Positions 26,367 to 33,717 of a stretch of 64,000 nucleotides of DNA are shown piece after piece. Position 1 is the first letter of the stretch, and the number at the start of each line of letters is the position of its first letter. Source of the DNA: Streptomyces griseoviridis (GTDB taxonomy: Bacteria > Actinomycetota > Actinomycetes > Streptomycetales > Streptomycetaceae). Position numbers and translations under genes: made by a program. The notes under the pieces are model-generated. The model saw nothing but the letters and a program-made list of their open reading frames with translations, did no database searches and was not told where the DNA came from. The stretch covers positions 1 through 64,000 of the forward strand of contig BMSM01000002.1 in NCBI GenBank assembly GCA_014649155.1, written 5' to 3'.

Positions 26367-27986
26367 TCAGCTCCGGACGGCGGCGAGGGACGCCGGTTCC
26401 AGCGTCATCCGCGCGCCCTGCCAGCGCCGGCGCAGCCGCCGGTCGTGGCTGACGACGACGAGGGTGCCGTCGTAGCCGAGCAGCGCGGCCTCCAGTTCCT
26501 CGACGAGCGCGGGGGAGAGGTGGTTGGTGGGTTCGTCCAGGAGCAGGACGTCCCACGGCCGGCTGAGCAGCCGGGCCAGGGCGAGCCGCTGGCGCTGCCC
26601 GGTGGACAGGCGGCCCACCGGTACCGAGAGCTGGTCGCGGTCGAACAGGCCCAGGGCGAGCAGCCGGTCGGCGTGCTCGGCGGGCTCTGTGGAACTGCCG
26701 CGGGCGAAGGCGGCGAGCACCGTGTCGCCCGGCCGGCCGGGGCGGGGCTCCTGGGGGAGGTGGCCGATCCGGCCGCGGCGTACGACCCGGCCCTCGCTCG
26801 GCGCCAGGTCCCCGGCCAGAACCTGGAGCAGGGTGCTCTTGCCGCCTCCGTTCGGCCCGGTGACCAGCAGCCGTTCCCCCGCCGGCATCTGGAGGCCGAC
26901 CGGGGCGAGCCGGCCGGTGACCGCGACGTCCTCGGCCTGGAGCAGGACGCCCCGCAGCGGGCCGGACCGCAGCACGGGAGCGAAGCGCAGCGGCTCCGGC
27001 GGCGGCGGGACGGGGCTCGCCAGAAGGCGGCGCAGCCGTTCCTCGGCCTGCCGCACCCGGCTGGCGAGCGACTGCTGCACGCGCCCCGCCGCACGGTCGT
27101 AAGCCATCTTGTTGCCGTCCTTGATGGCGCGTCCCGGGGCCACCCGGCGGGCCGTGGTCGCGGCGGCCTCCCGGTAGCGGTCCACGTCGGCCTGCCACCG
27201 CTGGTGCGCCTGGGCCCACCGCTGCCGGGCCGCCGCCTTCTCGGCGAGGTAGCCGGCGTAGCCGTTGCCGTACCGGACGACGCGGTGCCGGTCGGCGTCC
27301 ACCTCCACCAGGGTGGTGGCGACGCGCTCCAGGAAGTCCCGGTCGTGGGAGACCGCCACCGTGGTGCCGCGACGGCCGCGGAGGTGGTCCTCCAGCCAGC
27401 CGAGGGCCTGCTCGTCGAGGTGGTTGGTCGGCTCGTCCAGCAGCAGCACTTCGGGGGAGGCCGCCAGCAGGGCGGCCAGACGCAGCCGGACCTGCTCACC
27501 ACCGGAGAGGCCGCCCACCGTGCGGTCCCGGTCCAGCCGGCCCAGGCCCAGGCCGTGCAGGGCGCGCTCGACGCGGGCATCGGCCTCGTAACCGCCACGC
27601 AGCTCGAACACCGTCGCCAGTTCGCCGTACTCGCTCATCCCCGATTCGTCGCCGGCGGCCATGGCGGCCTCCAGGGCGCGCAGCCGCCGTTCGATCGCCC
27701 GGAGGTCGCCGAGGGCCCGGTCGACGATCTCCTGGACGGTGGCACCGGGGGGCAGGTGTCCGTCCTGCGCGAGGTATCCGACACCGCCCTCCGCGTGGAC
27801 GACGACCTCGCCCTGGTCGGGCCGGTCGCGCCCGGCGAGCAGGCGCAGCAGTGTGGTCTTGCCCGAGCCGTTCTCGCCGACGATGCCGGTGCGCTCGCCC
27901 ACGGCGAACGTACAGGTGACGGCGTCGAGGACGAGGCGGCCGTCAAAGGACTTGGTGACGTCCGAAACGGTGATCTGCGTAGACAT
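26367..27986 (-). CDS. ABC-F ribosome protection protein (MLS/streptogramin resistance type)
   Basis: 539 residues with two ABC domains and no membrane segment. Domain 1: GENGSGKTT, LSGGEQVRL, LLLDEPTNHLD. Domain 2: GPNGGGKST, LSTGQRQRL, LLLDEPTNHL. Between them is a charged interdomain linker (about 240-320). ABC-F proteins bind the ribosomal E site and displace drugs from the exit tunnel or peptidyl transferase centre. The sequence resembles the antibiotic-producer group TlrC, OleB, CarA and LmrC (GDGYAGYLAEKAAARQR). Start ATG 27986 has GGAG seven bases upstream; an earlier in-frame ATG at 28004 is less likely. The divergent TetR gene probably controls it. It is the clearest self-resistance gene of the cluster. 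Confidence 0.92.
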   Translation of the reverse strand: MSTQITVSDVTKSFDGRLVLDAVTCTFAVGERTGIVGENGSGKTTLLRLLAGRDRPDQGEVVVHAEGGVGYLAQDGHLPPGATVQEIVDRALGDLRAIERRLRALEAAMAAGDESGMSEYGELATVFELRGGYEADARVERALHGLGLGRLDRDRTVGGLSGGEQVRLRLAALLAASPEVLLLDEPTNHLDEQALGWLEDHLRGRRGTTVAVSHDRDFLERVATTLVEVDADRHRVVRYGNGYAGYLAEKAAARQRWAQAHQRWQADVDRYREAAATTARRVAPGRAIKDGNKMAYDRAAGRVQQSLASRVRQAEERLRRLLASPVPPPPEPLRFAPVLRSGPLRGVLLQAEDVAVTGRLAPVGLQMPAGERLLVTGPNGGGKSTLLQVLAGDLAPSEGRVVRRGRIGHLPQEPRPGRPGDTVLAAFARGSSTEPAEHADRLLALGLFDRDQLSVPVGRLSTGQRQRLALARLLSRPWDVLLLDEPTNHLSPALVEELEAALLGYDGTLVVVSHDRRLRRRWQGARMTLEPASLAAVRS

Positions 27987-28077
27987 ACATGCACTCCGAA
28001 GCATTCGAGGACGAGGCGGCCGGCATCGGCTGCGGGACCGGGTGAACGCTTCGGAAGAGCATCGGCGACCTCACTAG

Positions 28078-28093
28078 TGCGACAACAGTTGCA
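28078..28093. promoter_or_regulatory. Candidate TetR operator (ABC-F / TetR)
   Basis: TGCGACAACAGTTGCA is an imperfect palindrome (TGCnAC-N4-GTnGCA) 13 bases before the TetR start, in the 120-base divergent region. A repressor bound here would cover the TetR promoter and sit near that of the ABC-F gene. Confidence 0.55.
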
Positions 28094-28106
28094 TTAACAT
28101 GGTGAC

Positions 28107-28739
28107 ATGGCGTCGTCCCCGAGAGCAACCGGATCTTCGGTCGTACCCCGTCCGGGCGGCCGGACCGGCCGGATCCGCAGGCAGGTGCTCGACGCCGTCC
28201 GCGCGGAACTGGTCGAGCACGGCTACGACGCCCTGACCGTCGACACCGTCGCCGCCCGTGCGGGCGTGCACCGCACCACTGTCTACCGGCGCTGGCGGGA
28301 CGTCGGCGGTCTGCTCGCGGACGTGTTCGACACCGCGGGCGACGACACGTGGCGGCCTCCGGACACCGGTTCCCTCCTCGGCGATCTGCTGGCCCTGAAC
28401 GACGAGGTCCTGGCGGCGCTGACCGAGCGGCCGCCCGCCACCATGGCGCTGATCGCGGCGTCCTTCCGTTCCGAGGAGGCGGCCCGCGCCCTCGGCCGTT
28501 TCTGGGAGGACCGGTACGCCCGCTGCGAGCCGGTCGTACGGCGAGCCGTGGCGCGCGGCGAGGTGCCCGCCGGCACACGCGCGCGGCCCCTGCTGATCAG
28601 CGCCACCGCGCCGCTCTACCACCGGCTGGTCCTGATGCGCGTGCCCGCCGAACCCGGCCTGGCCGCCCTCGCGGCCAGGAGCGCCGTCCTCGCCGCGTCC
28701 GCCGGCGCGTTCACCGCCCCGGAACCCGGCGACACCTGA
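28107..28739 (+). CDS. TetR family repressor, divergent from ABC-F gene
   Basis: 210 residues. The N-terminal helix-turn-helix (about 20-70) reads LVEHGYDALTVDTVAARAGVHRTTVYRRWRDV; the rest is an all-helical ligand-binding domain of the TetR_C type. It is transcribed away from the ABC-F gene across 120 bases containing a palindrome. The layout is that of a local repressor that senses the antibiotic or an intermediate and releases the resistance gene. A small GCCCC-GAA-GGGGC hairpin at 28743-28756 follows the stop. It marks the right edge of the biosynthetic block; insertion-sequence debris begins 60 bases on. Confidence 0.9.
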   Translation: MASSPRATGSSVVPRPGGRTGRIRRQVLDAVRAELVEHGYDALTVDTVAARAGVHRTTVYRRWRDVGGLLADVFDTAGDDTWRPPDTGSLLGDLLALNDEVLAALTERPPATMALIAASFRSEEAARALGRFWEDRYARCEPVVRRAVARGEVPAGTRARPLLISATAPLYHRLVLMRVPAEPGLAALAARSAVLAASAGAFTAPEPGDT

Positions 28740-28802
28740 GCACGCCCCGAAGGGGCGGGCACCGGCGCGGGTCAGTGGCACCGTCACGTCGTCCCCGCTC
28801 GA

Positions 28803-29093
28803 TCACCGGCACCCCGGCCGGGGAACGACAGACGTCAGAGTTCTTTTCTCTTCACCCGGGGTGTGCGGGTTTTCGCTCGTGCGTACGCGGACGGGCCGGC
28901 GTGGGCAGAACACATCCGTCAGAGTCCGGAGCCGCAGGCCGGGACGGTCGGGAACCGCGCGCCCCCGCTCCGCCAGGAGCGCGCTCACCTCTCCGATCGC
29001 CCGGGTGACGGTGGAACGGTCGACACCGAACAGCAGCCCCGGCACCGAGCGCGGCGGGTCGTGCCGCGTCGCCGAGGGGGTGGTCGACGACAT
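28803..29093 (-). pseudogene. Transposase N-terminal remnant (HTH_Tnp_4/DDE_4 type)
   Basis: The minus-strand frame keeps a transposase DNA-binding segment (LFGVDRSTVTRAIGEVSALLAERG, then LRLRTLTDVF) as in Streptomyces IS5-group elements. After DVF the reading frame loses homology and no catalytic DDE domain follows. It is a truncated, inactive remnant. A matching C-terminal type remnant lies at 33309-33611 on the same strand. Confidence 0.7.
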
Positions 29094-29098
29094 CAGCC

Positions 29099-29541
29099 AA
29101 CGGGGTCAGGCACCTGTTCGCCGCCCGCGACCTGGGCAAGGAAGAACCCCACGGCCACACCAAGTCGAGGAAGCACCGGACCGAGTTCTTGGAATTCCGC
29201 TGTCACCCGCGCGGTCTCCAGCCGCCCGGGATCCGCATCGCGTTCGTGCTCGACGACTTCTCCCCGGACCTGACCACGAAGAGGGACAGCCGCGTCGGCG
29301 ACTGGGCCGCGGCGAACAGCGTCGGACTCGCCTGCACGCCGACCGACAGCTCCTGGCTCAACCGCGTCGAGGCCCGGTTCACCGCCCTGCGCCACTTCAC
29401 CCTGGGCGGCACCGACCACACCACTCACAAAGAACAGGGCAGCATGATCCGCCGCCACATCATCCGGCGGGACCAGCACACTGCCGACGAACGCCTCCGC
29501 GCGGTCGTGGCCGAGGCCGACGTCGCCCGAATCGGGGTGTT
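29099..29541 (+). pseudogene. IS630-family transposase remnant (C-terminal DDE part)
   Basis: In frame from about 29090: GVRHLFAARDLGKEE, then IRIAFVLDDFSPDLTTKRD, WAAANSVGLACTPTDSSWLNRVEA and HKEQGSMIRRHIIRR, which is the C-terminal half of an IS630 transposase including the catalytic Asp and Glu region. The N-terminal half is missing; the fragment abuts the remnant on the other strand at 29093. It cannot encode an active transposase. Confidence 0.8.
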
Positions 29542-29592
29542 CCCGACGACTGTGTCACCGGCCGCATCGATCCCCGCGCCGTTCGCCCCACG

Positions 29593-30090
29593 TCAGGGCA
29601 GGCGGGCGTGCTCGGCTCGGCTGGCAGCGATCCGCTCACGCGCGAGCGTACGGGCCCGCTCGGTGTCGCCGCCGGTGAGCCGGGCGAGGATCGTGGCGAG
29701 CGGCCTGATCCGGCCCCAGCCGCCCCAGTGGCCCTCGGGGATCTCGGTGGGGAACACCCAGATCCGGCTGGCGTCACGCGGCCAGGCGCCGTGCTCCGCG
29801 TCGAGGATCGCCTCGGTGACCTCGGCGATGACGCTCGCGCGCTTCCGCTCGTCGAGCTGGCCTTCGGGCACGGACGGGACGACCTTGTAGCGAGGCGCTT
29901 CCGCGGGTTCTCCGCCGACGTAGATGGCGGCCGGTCTGTGCAGCCAGAGCCAGGAGACGGAACGGCTCACCGGGTCGGCGGGGTCGAATCCCTCGTTGCG
30001 GACGAGGATCTCGGTGATGCGGTTCAGCAGCGTCGCCTCGGCGTCCGGCTGGAGCGCGCCGTCGGGAATGTACACGTCGAGCATGGGCAT
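29593..30090 (-). CDS. Tautomerase superfamily protein (long, cis-CaaD/MSAD-like)
   Basis: 165 residues starting MPMLDVYIPDGAL, so Pro1 would be the catalytic N-terminus after Met removal. The protein is more than twice the length of 4-OT and resembles the single-chain tautomerase group that has two beta-alpha-beta halves (MSAD, cis-CaaD). The second half begins near PRYKVVPSVPEGQLDERKR. It is read divergently from an HxlR regulator across 94 bases, a pairing usual for redox or quinone/enol responsive detoxification genes. The substrate is unknown. It is not closely similar to the cluster tautomerase at 3855. Confidence 0.82.
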   Translation of the reverse strand: MPMLDVYIPDGALQPDAEATLLNRITEILVRNEGFDPADPVSRSVSWLWLHRPAAIYVGGEPAEAPRYKVVPSVPEGQLDERKRASVIAEVTEAILDAEHGAWPRDASRIWVFPTEIPEGHWGGWGRIRPLATILARLTGGDTERARTLARERIAASRAEHARLP

Positions 30091-30149
30091 GGCCGATCTC
30101 CTTAGTGAGTTTAATTCTTCAACTCAGGGGGGAGCCTACGAGGGCTAAG

Positions 30150-30160
30150 TACAGCTTGTA
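30150..30160. promoter_or_regulatory. Candidate HxlR operator
   Basis: TACAGCTTGTA is a perfect inverted repeat (TACA-gct-TGTA) in the 94-base divergent region between the tautomerase and HxlR genes, 24 bases before the HxlR start. It fits the GTAC/TGTA-rich sites of HxlR-type regulators. Confidence 0.45.
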
Positions 30161-30184
30161 AACCCAGACGGGTACACTCGTCCC

Positions 30185-30676
30185 ATGGAGATGCGGCGAA
30201 TCGACCCGGTGAACTGCTCGGTGGCGCGCGCCCTCTCGGTGGTGGGGGAGCGCTGGTCGCTGCTGATCGTCCGTGAAGCGCTGGACGGCGCGCGCCGGTT
30301 CGGAGAGTTCCACTCCCGCCTCGGGATCGCCAGGAATCTGCTGGCGACTCGGCTCGAGACCTTGGTGACCGCGGGAGTGATGCGCCGCGTGCCCTATCAG
30401 GAGCCCGGGGACCGGCAGCGCTTCGCCTACGAGCTCACCGAGCAGGGCCGGGCGTTGCGGCCCACCCTCGTGGCGCTTCTGGAATGGGGCGACACGTACC
30501 TCGCCGACCCGCAGGGCCCGTCGGTCATCGTCCGGCACCGGCCCGTCGACGAGGGGAGCTCCTGCGACGAGCCGGTCAAGGTCGTCCTCGAGTGCGCTGC
30601 GGGGCACAGCCACCTTGCCCCGGAAGACGTCTGCCGCACGCCCGGGCCGGGCGCGCGCCTCGTGGAAAGCTCCTGA
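30185..30676 (+). CDS. HxlR family transcriptional regulator
   Basis: 163 residues with the HxlR winged helix: CSVARALSVVGERWSLLIVREAL, FGEFHSRLGIARNLLATRLETL and YELTEQGRALRPTL. The C-terminal 60 residues (about 105-163) contain Cys in SSCDEPVKVVLECAAGHSH, which could sense redox state or metal. It diverges from the long tautomerase gene and probably regulates it. The pair sits as an intact island between insertion-sequence remnants, suggesting acquisition or retention within a recombination-prone strip. Confidence 0.92.
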   Translation: MEMRRIDPVNCSVARALSVVGERWSLLIVREALDGARRFGEFHSRLGIARNLLATRLETLVTAGVMRRVPYQEPGDRQRFAYELTEQGRALRPTLVALLEWGDTYLADPQGPSVIVRHRPVDEGSSCDEPVKVVLECAAGHSHLAPEDVCRTPGPGARLVESS

Positions 30677-30711
30677 GATCCCGGGATCGACAGCAGTCCT
30701 CAGACCGTGTC

Positions 30712-31166
30712 CTACGTGGTGAGGCGGATGAGTCGCTTGTAGCAGCACAGAGCGGCGGCGAGACCGAGAAAAGCCGGGTGGTTGCGGGGATCGCGTTCGT
30801 AGCGGGGGCTGAGTCGGCGGTAGCCGGACAGCCACGTCATGGTGCGCTCGACGACCCAGCGGCGTCCTGATCGTTCGCCGGACTCGGTGCCTTTGCGGGC
30901 GACGCGGACGCCGATCCGCTTGCCGCGGAGCCATCTGCGCAGGTCGGCTCGGTCGTGGGCTGCGTCCGCGCGCAGGCGCTGGGGCTTGAAGTACCGGCCG
31001 CGGTGGGGGTCGTGTCCCGTTTGGTGACCCTCCACCATCGGCTTCAGCCCTTCGCTGTCGTGGGTGTTGCCGGCCGAGACGCCGGCGAGGAGAGGCTGAC
31101 CGGCAGGAGCCCGTCACTCCCGGACCGCACCAGCCCCACCCCCACGAGCTGCGGTGGATGAAGCAA
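30712..31166 (-). pseudogene. IS5-family transposase remnant, C-terminal half
   Basis: From 31080 leftward: VSAGNTHDSEGLKPMVEGHQTG, FKPQRLRADAAHDRADLRRWLRGKRIGVRVARKG and RWVVERTMTWLSGYRRLSPRYERDPRN, ending CCYKRLIRLTT. This is the C-terminal half of a common Streptomyces IS5-group transposase. Upstream, GLVRSGSDGLLPVS is out of frame with it and the N-terminal half is absent, so it is dead. Confidence 0.85.
31095..31145 (-). repeat. 51-bp inverted repeat, left copy (transposase-derived)
   Basis: The reverse complement of this stretch matches 33195-33245 at about 47 of 51 bases. Both encode GVGLVxSGSDGLLPVS, a fragment of the IS5-type transposase. The copies face opposite ways and flank the xylanase gene. 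Confidence 0.75.
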
Positions 31167-31401
31167 TCCCCTTGCCGGCCGTACCGGCCCACCGCCGACC
31201 GTACCGGCCGCTCTCCGGCCGTCGTTCCAGAACGGTCCTCGGCCGACGGTCCCTCACTCGCACCTGAAACAATGACGATCAGTCACAGCGGGGCGGCGCG
31301 ACCGGTTGCGCACCGTTCTTGCCGCGGCTGGGGAGGACGGTGCTCGGCGACGGTGTGGCTGAGGGCGGCGATGCCGTCGGAAGACGGGCTGAGGATACGG
31401 A

Positions 31402-33132
31402 GTGCTGCTGTTCATGCGGTTTCGAAAGAGCGCTGTCGTCGCGGTTGTGTGTGCCTTGGTCGCTGGTGTCTCGGGGGACCGTGCCGGCACCTCCGCGCCC
31501 GCAGGGGGACCTGTGGAGGACCTCCTGAACGGCAGGGACTGGGCTCACTTCGCCGGCGGGAAGCCTACGCGCACAGGGATACGGGTCACACCCCTCGACC
31601 GGCGCATCACACGCCAGGACGGTACCGGCGGACAGCCGAACCCACCGGTGAACCTGCGCGGTCCCCACATGGCGTTCCGAGGGGATGTCCGGATCGAAGC
31701 CGGCCTGCGGCGCACGGATGACACGGATGCCTACCTGCATCTGTACGGTGAGACGCCGGTCATCTACGACGAATGGCGCTACGAACGGCGCGGCGTGCGC
31801 ATCGGCGTGGTCGGCGGGAGGCTCCGGATCGACCGCTGGGACGGGGACTCCGACAGCCCTGCGATGACCCGGACCTTCGGGAGCGGCCTGGGGCTCGAAG
31901 TCCGCCTCGCCGTCGAAGTCCGCGCCGACAGGCTTGTGCTGGAGGCCGACGGCGAGGTCGTGGGAACCGTTCCCGCGCGGGACGTCTTCGGCAGTGGCCG
32001 CATCTGGTTCGGCGCGGACGCGGGAGCGCGCGGGAAGGGCTGGACCCTCAGCGGTCTCCACGCGCGGTCACTGGGACGGGGCCGGATGTCCGTCGTGGAC
32101 GCGCCTGGCCTGCGAGTGCCCCGGTCCAGCGACGCGATGCGTGATCTGGCGGCGGTTCTCCCACGCCCGATTCGTATGGGAACCGCCGTGGCCGCGGGCC
32201 CCTTGCTGACTGACAGCGCCTACCGCCGGACGGCGGGTGAGGAGTTCTCCATGCTTACGCCGGAGAACGACTTCAAGCCGCAGTTCGTCCAGCCTCGACG
32301 CGGCGTGTTCGCGTTTGCGGAAGGCGATACCTTGGTGGACTTCGCCGAGGCCAACAGGATGAAGGTGCACGGCCACACCCTCGTCTGGTTCGAAGCCCTG
32401 CCCGCATGGATGCGTGCCGAGATGGCGGACGAGCAACGCAGACGCGTCATGGTGGAGCACATACGCGCGGTAGCGGGCCACTTCCGGGGGAAGGTGGCGG
32501 AATGGGACGTGGTGAACGAGCCCATGTCCGATGAGGATGAGGACTACGTCAACGGCAACCGGGGCGTGCGGCCACAGTTGTGGTTCGACGCGATGGGCGA
32601 GCAGTACATCGACATCGCCTTCCACGCTGCCCGCGAGGCCGACCCGCACGCGGTGCTGTACCTCAACGAGTACGGGGTGGAGGAGGACGGTCCACGCTGG
32701 GATGCCCTCTACGCGCTGCTGATCCGGTTGAAGGAGCGGGGTGTTCCGGTCGATGGCGTCGGTTTCCAGGACCACGAATACGCCGTCGGCGACCGTACCG
32801 ACCCCGAGGTGTTCCGACGCAAGGTCAGGGCTTTGGCCGGGCTCGGTCTGAAGGCCCGGGTCTCGGAGGCGGACGTCCTCGTCGACGAGGACGAAGAGGA
32901 CATCCAGGCCCGCCAGCTGGCGGGGAAACTCGCAGTCTGCGGCGAAGAACCCAACTGCACCTCGTTCTCGACCTGGGGTTTCACCGACAAGTACGGCTCC
33001 ACGGCTGACCTGCGACACTATCCCCCGAGTCCAGGAAACGCTCTTCCCTGGGACGCGGCGTACGAGGTGAAACCCGCCTACTGGGCACTGCGTGACGTCC
33101 TGGACGACGCCCGCCGCTCAGGTACTGGATAG
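31402..33132 (+). CDS. Secreted GH10 endo-beta-1,4-xylanase with N-terminal beta domain
   Basis: 576 residues from GTG 31402 (GAGG seven bases upstream). A signal peptide (LLFMRFRKSAVVAVVCALVAG) leads to export. Residues about 35-225 form a beta-rich domain resembling a laminin-G/concanavalin-like fold. The GH10 barrel follows: acid/base Glu373 in WDVVNEP, HGHTLVW, FQDHEY and nucleophile Glu489 in RVSEADV. GH10 enzymes cut xylan outside the cell. The usual C-terminal CBM is absent. Codon use near the 5' end is less GC-rich than in neighbours. The gene is isolated and bracketed by inverted transposase fragments, which suggests mobilisation. Confidence 0.92.
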   Translation: MLLFMRFRKSAVVAVVCALVAGVSGDRAGTSAPAGGPVEDLLNGRDWAHFAGGKPTRTGIRVTPLDRRITRQDGTGGQPNPPVNLRGPHMAFRGDVRIEAGLRRTDDTDAYLHLYGETPVIYDEWRYERRGVRIGVVGGRLRIDRWDGDSDSPAMTRTFGSGLGLEVRLAVEVRADRLVLEADGEVVGTVPARDVFGSGRIWFGADAGARGKGWTLSGLHARSLGRGRMSVVDAPGLRVPRSSDAMRDLAAVLPRPIRMGTAVAAGPLLTDSAYRRTAGEEFSMLTPENDFKPQFVQPRRGVFAFAEGDTLVDFAEANRMKVHGHTLVWFEALPAWMRAEMADEQRRRVMVEHIRAVAGHFRGKVAEWDVVNEPMSDEDEDYVNGNRGVRPQLWFDAMGEQYIDIAFHAAREADPHAVLYLNEYGVEEDGPRWDALYALLIRLKERGVPVDGVGFQDHEYAVGDRTDPEVFRRKVRALAGLGLKARVSEADVLVDEDEEDIQARQLAGKLAVCGEEPNCTSFSTWGFTDKYGSTADLRHYPPSPGNALPWDAAYEVKPAYWALRDVLDDARRSGTG

Positions 33133-33194
33133 GTACGGCGAACACCGCGAACGACCAGTGGGACCGTTTCGTCCTGATTCCGCAGATCGCGGGG

Positions 33195-33245
33195 CTGGGG
33201 GTGGGGCTGGTGTGCTCCGGGAGTGACGGACTCCTGCCGGTCAGC
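33195..33245 (+). repeat. 51-bp inverted repeat, right copy (transposase-derived)
   Basis: Counterpart of 31095-31145, read on the + strand as GLGVGLVCSGSDGLLPVSIMV and ending in a stop at 33264. It starts 62 bases after the xylanase stop. Only this internal piece of the transposase remains. Confidence 0.75.
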
Positions 33246-33308
33246 ATCATGGTCACTGCGGGGTGATCGCCGGTCACCCCTGGACCGGTGTTCGCGAGGA
33301 CGAGGCGG

Positions 33309-33611
33309 GGCCCGCAGGAGGGTGGTCGCGTGACGGGCGTTCATACGGACCTCGGTCAGGATGTGCCAGGACGTGAGGTGGGCGGACCCGTGCTCGCCGG
33401 CGGCGCGTCCGCGGCTGATCAGCCGGTTCGCTTCCTTCTCGGCATCGGTGAGTCGGTGGTTCCGGGTGGCCTCGCGGCCGGTGATGATCACGGGGTCGTC
33501 GTCGCGCTGGTCGTCCAGGCCGGCGAAGCCGAGGTCGGCCAGGGCGCCGGGGCCGGCCTCGCGGAGATGTGCGGTGATCTCGTCGTGGCGGGCGGCGGTG
33601 ATCTCGCTGGA
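33309..33611 (-). pseudogene. Transposase C-terminal remnant (DDE_4 type)
   Basis: The minus-strand frame reads ITAHLREAGPGALADLGFAGLDD, DPVIITGREATRNHRLTDAEKEANR and HGSAHLTSWHILTEVRMNAR, a recognisable C-terminal region of Streptomyces IS5-group transposases. No start or N-terminal domain is joined to it. It could be the displaced other end of the remnant at 28803-29093. Confidence 0.72.
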
Positions 33612-33717
33612 CCGGCTGGGCCGGGCGGAGGAGATACCGGCCGGCTCCATGCGCAGCAGCTCCGCGCGTTCCTCCGGCTCAGGCCGCTGCCGCACCGGCC
33701 GCCATCGACCGCGACGC

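Noticed and set aside
28861-30105. 414-residue plus-strand ORF over the IS remnants and tautomerase
   Set aside because: Its product has no homology; the real signals are the IS630 remnant in another frame and the tautomerase on the other strand.
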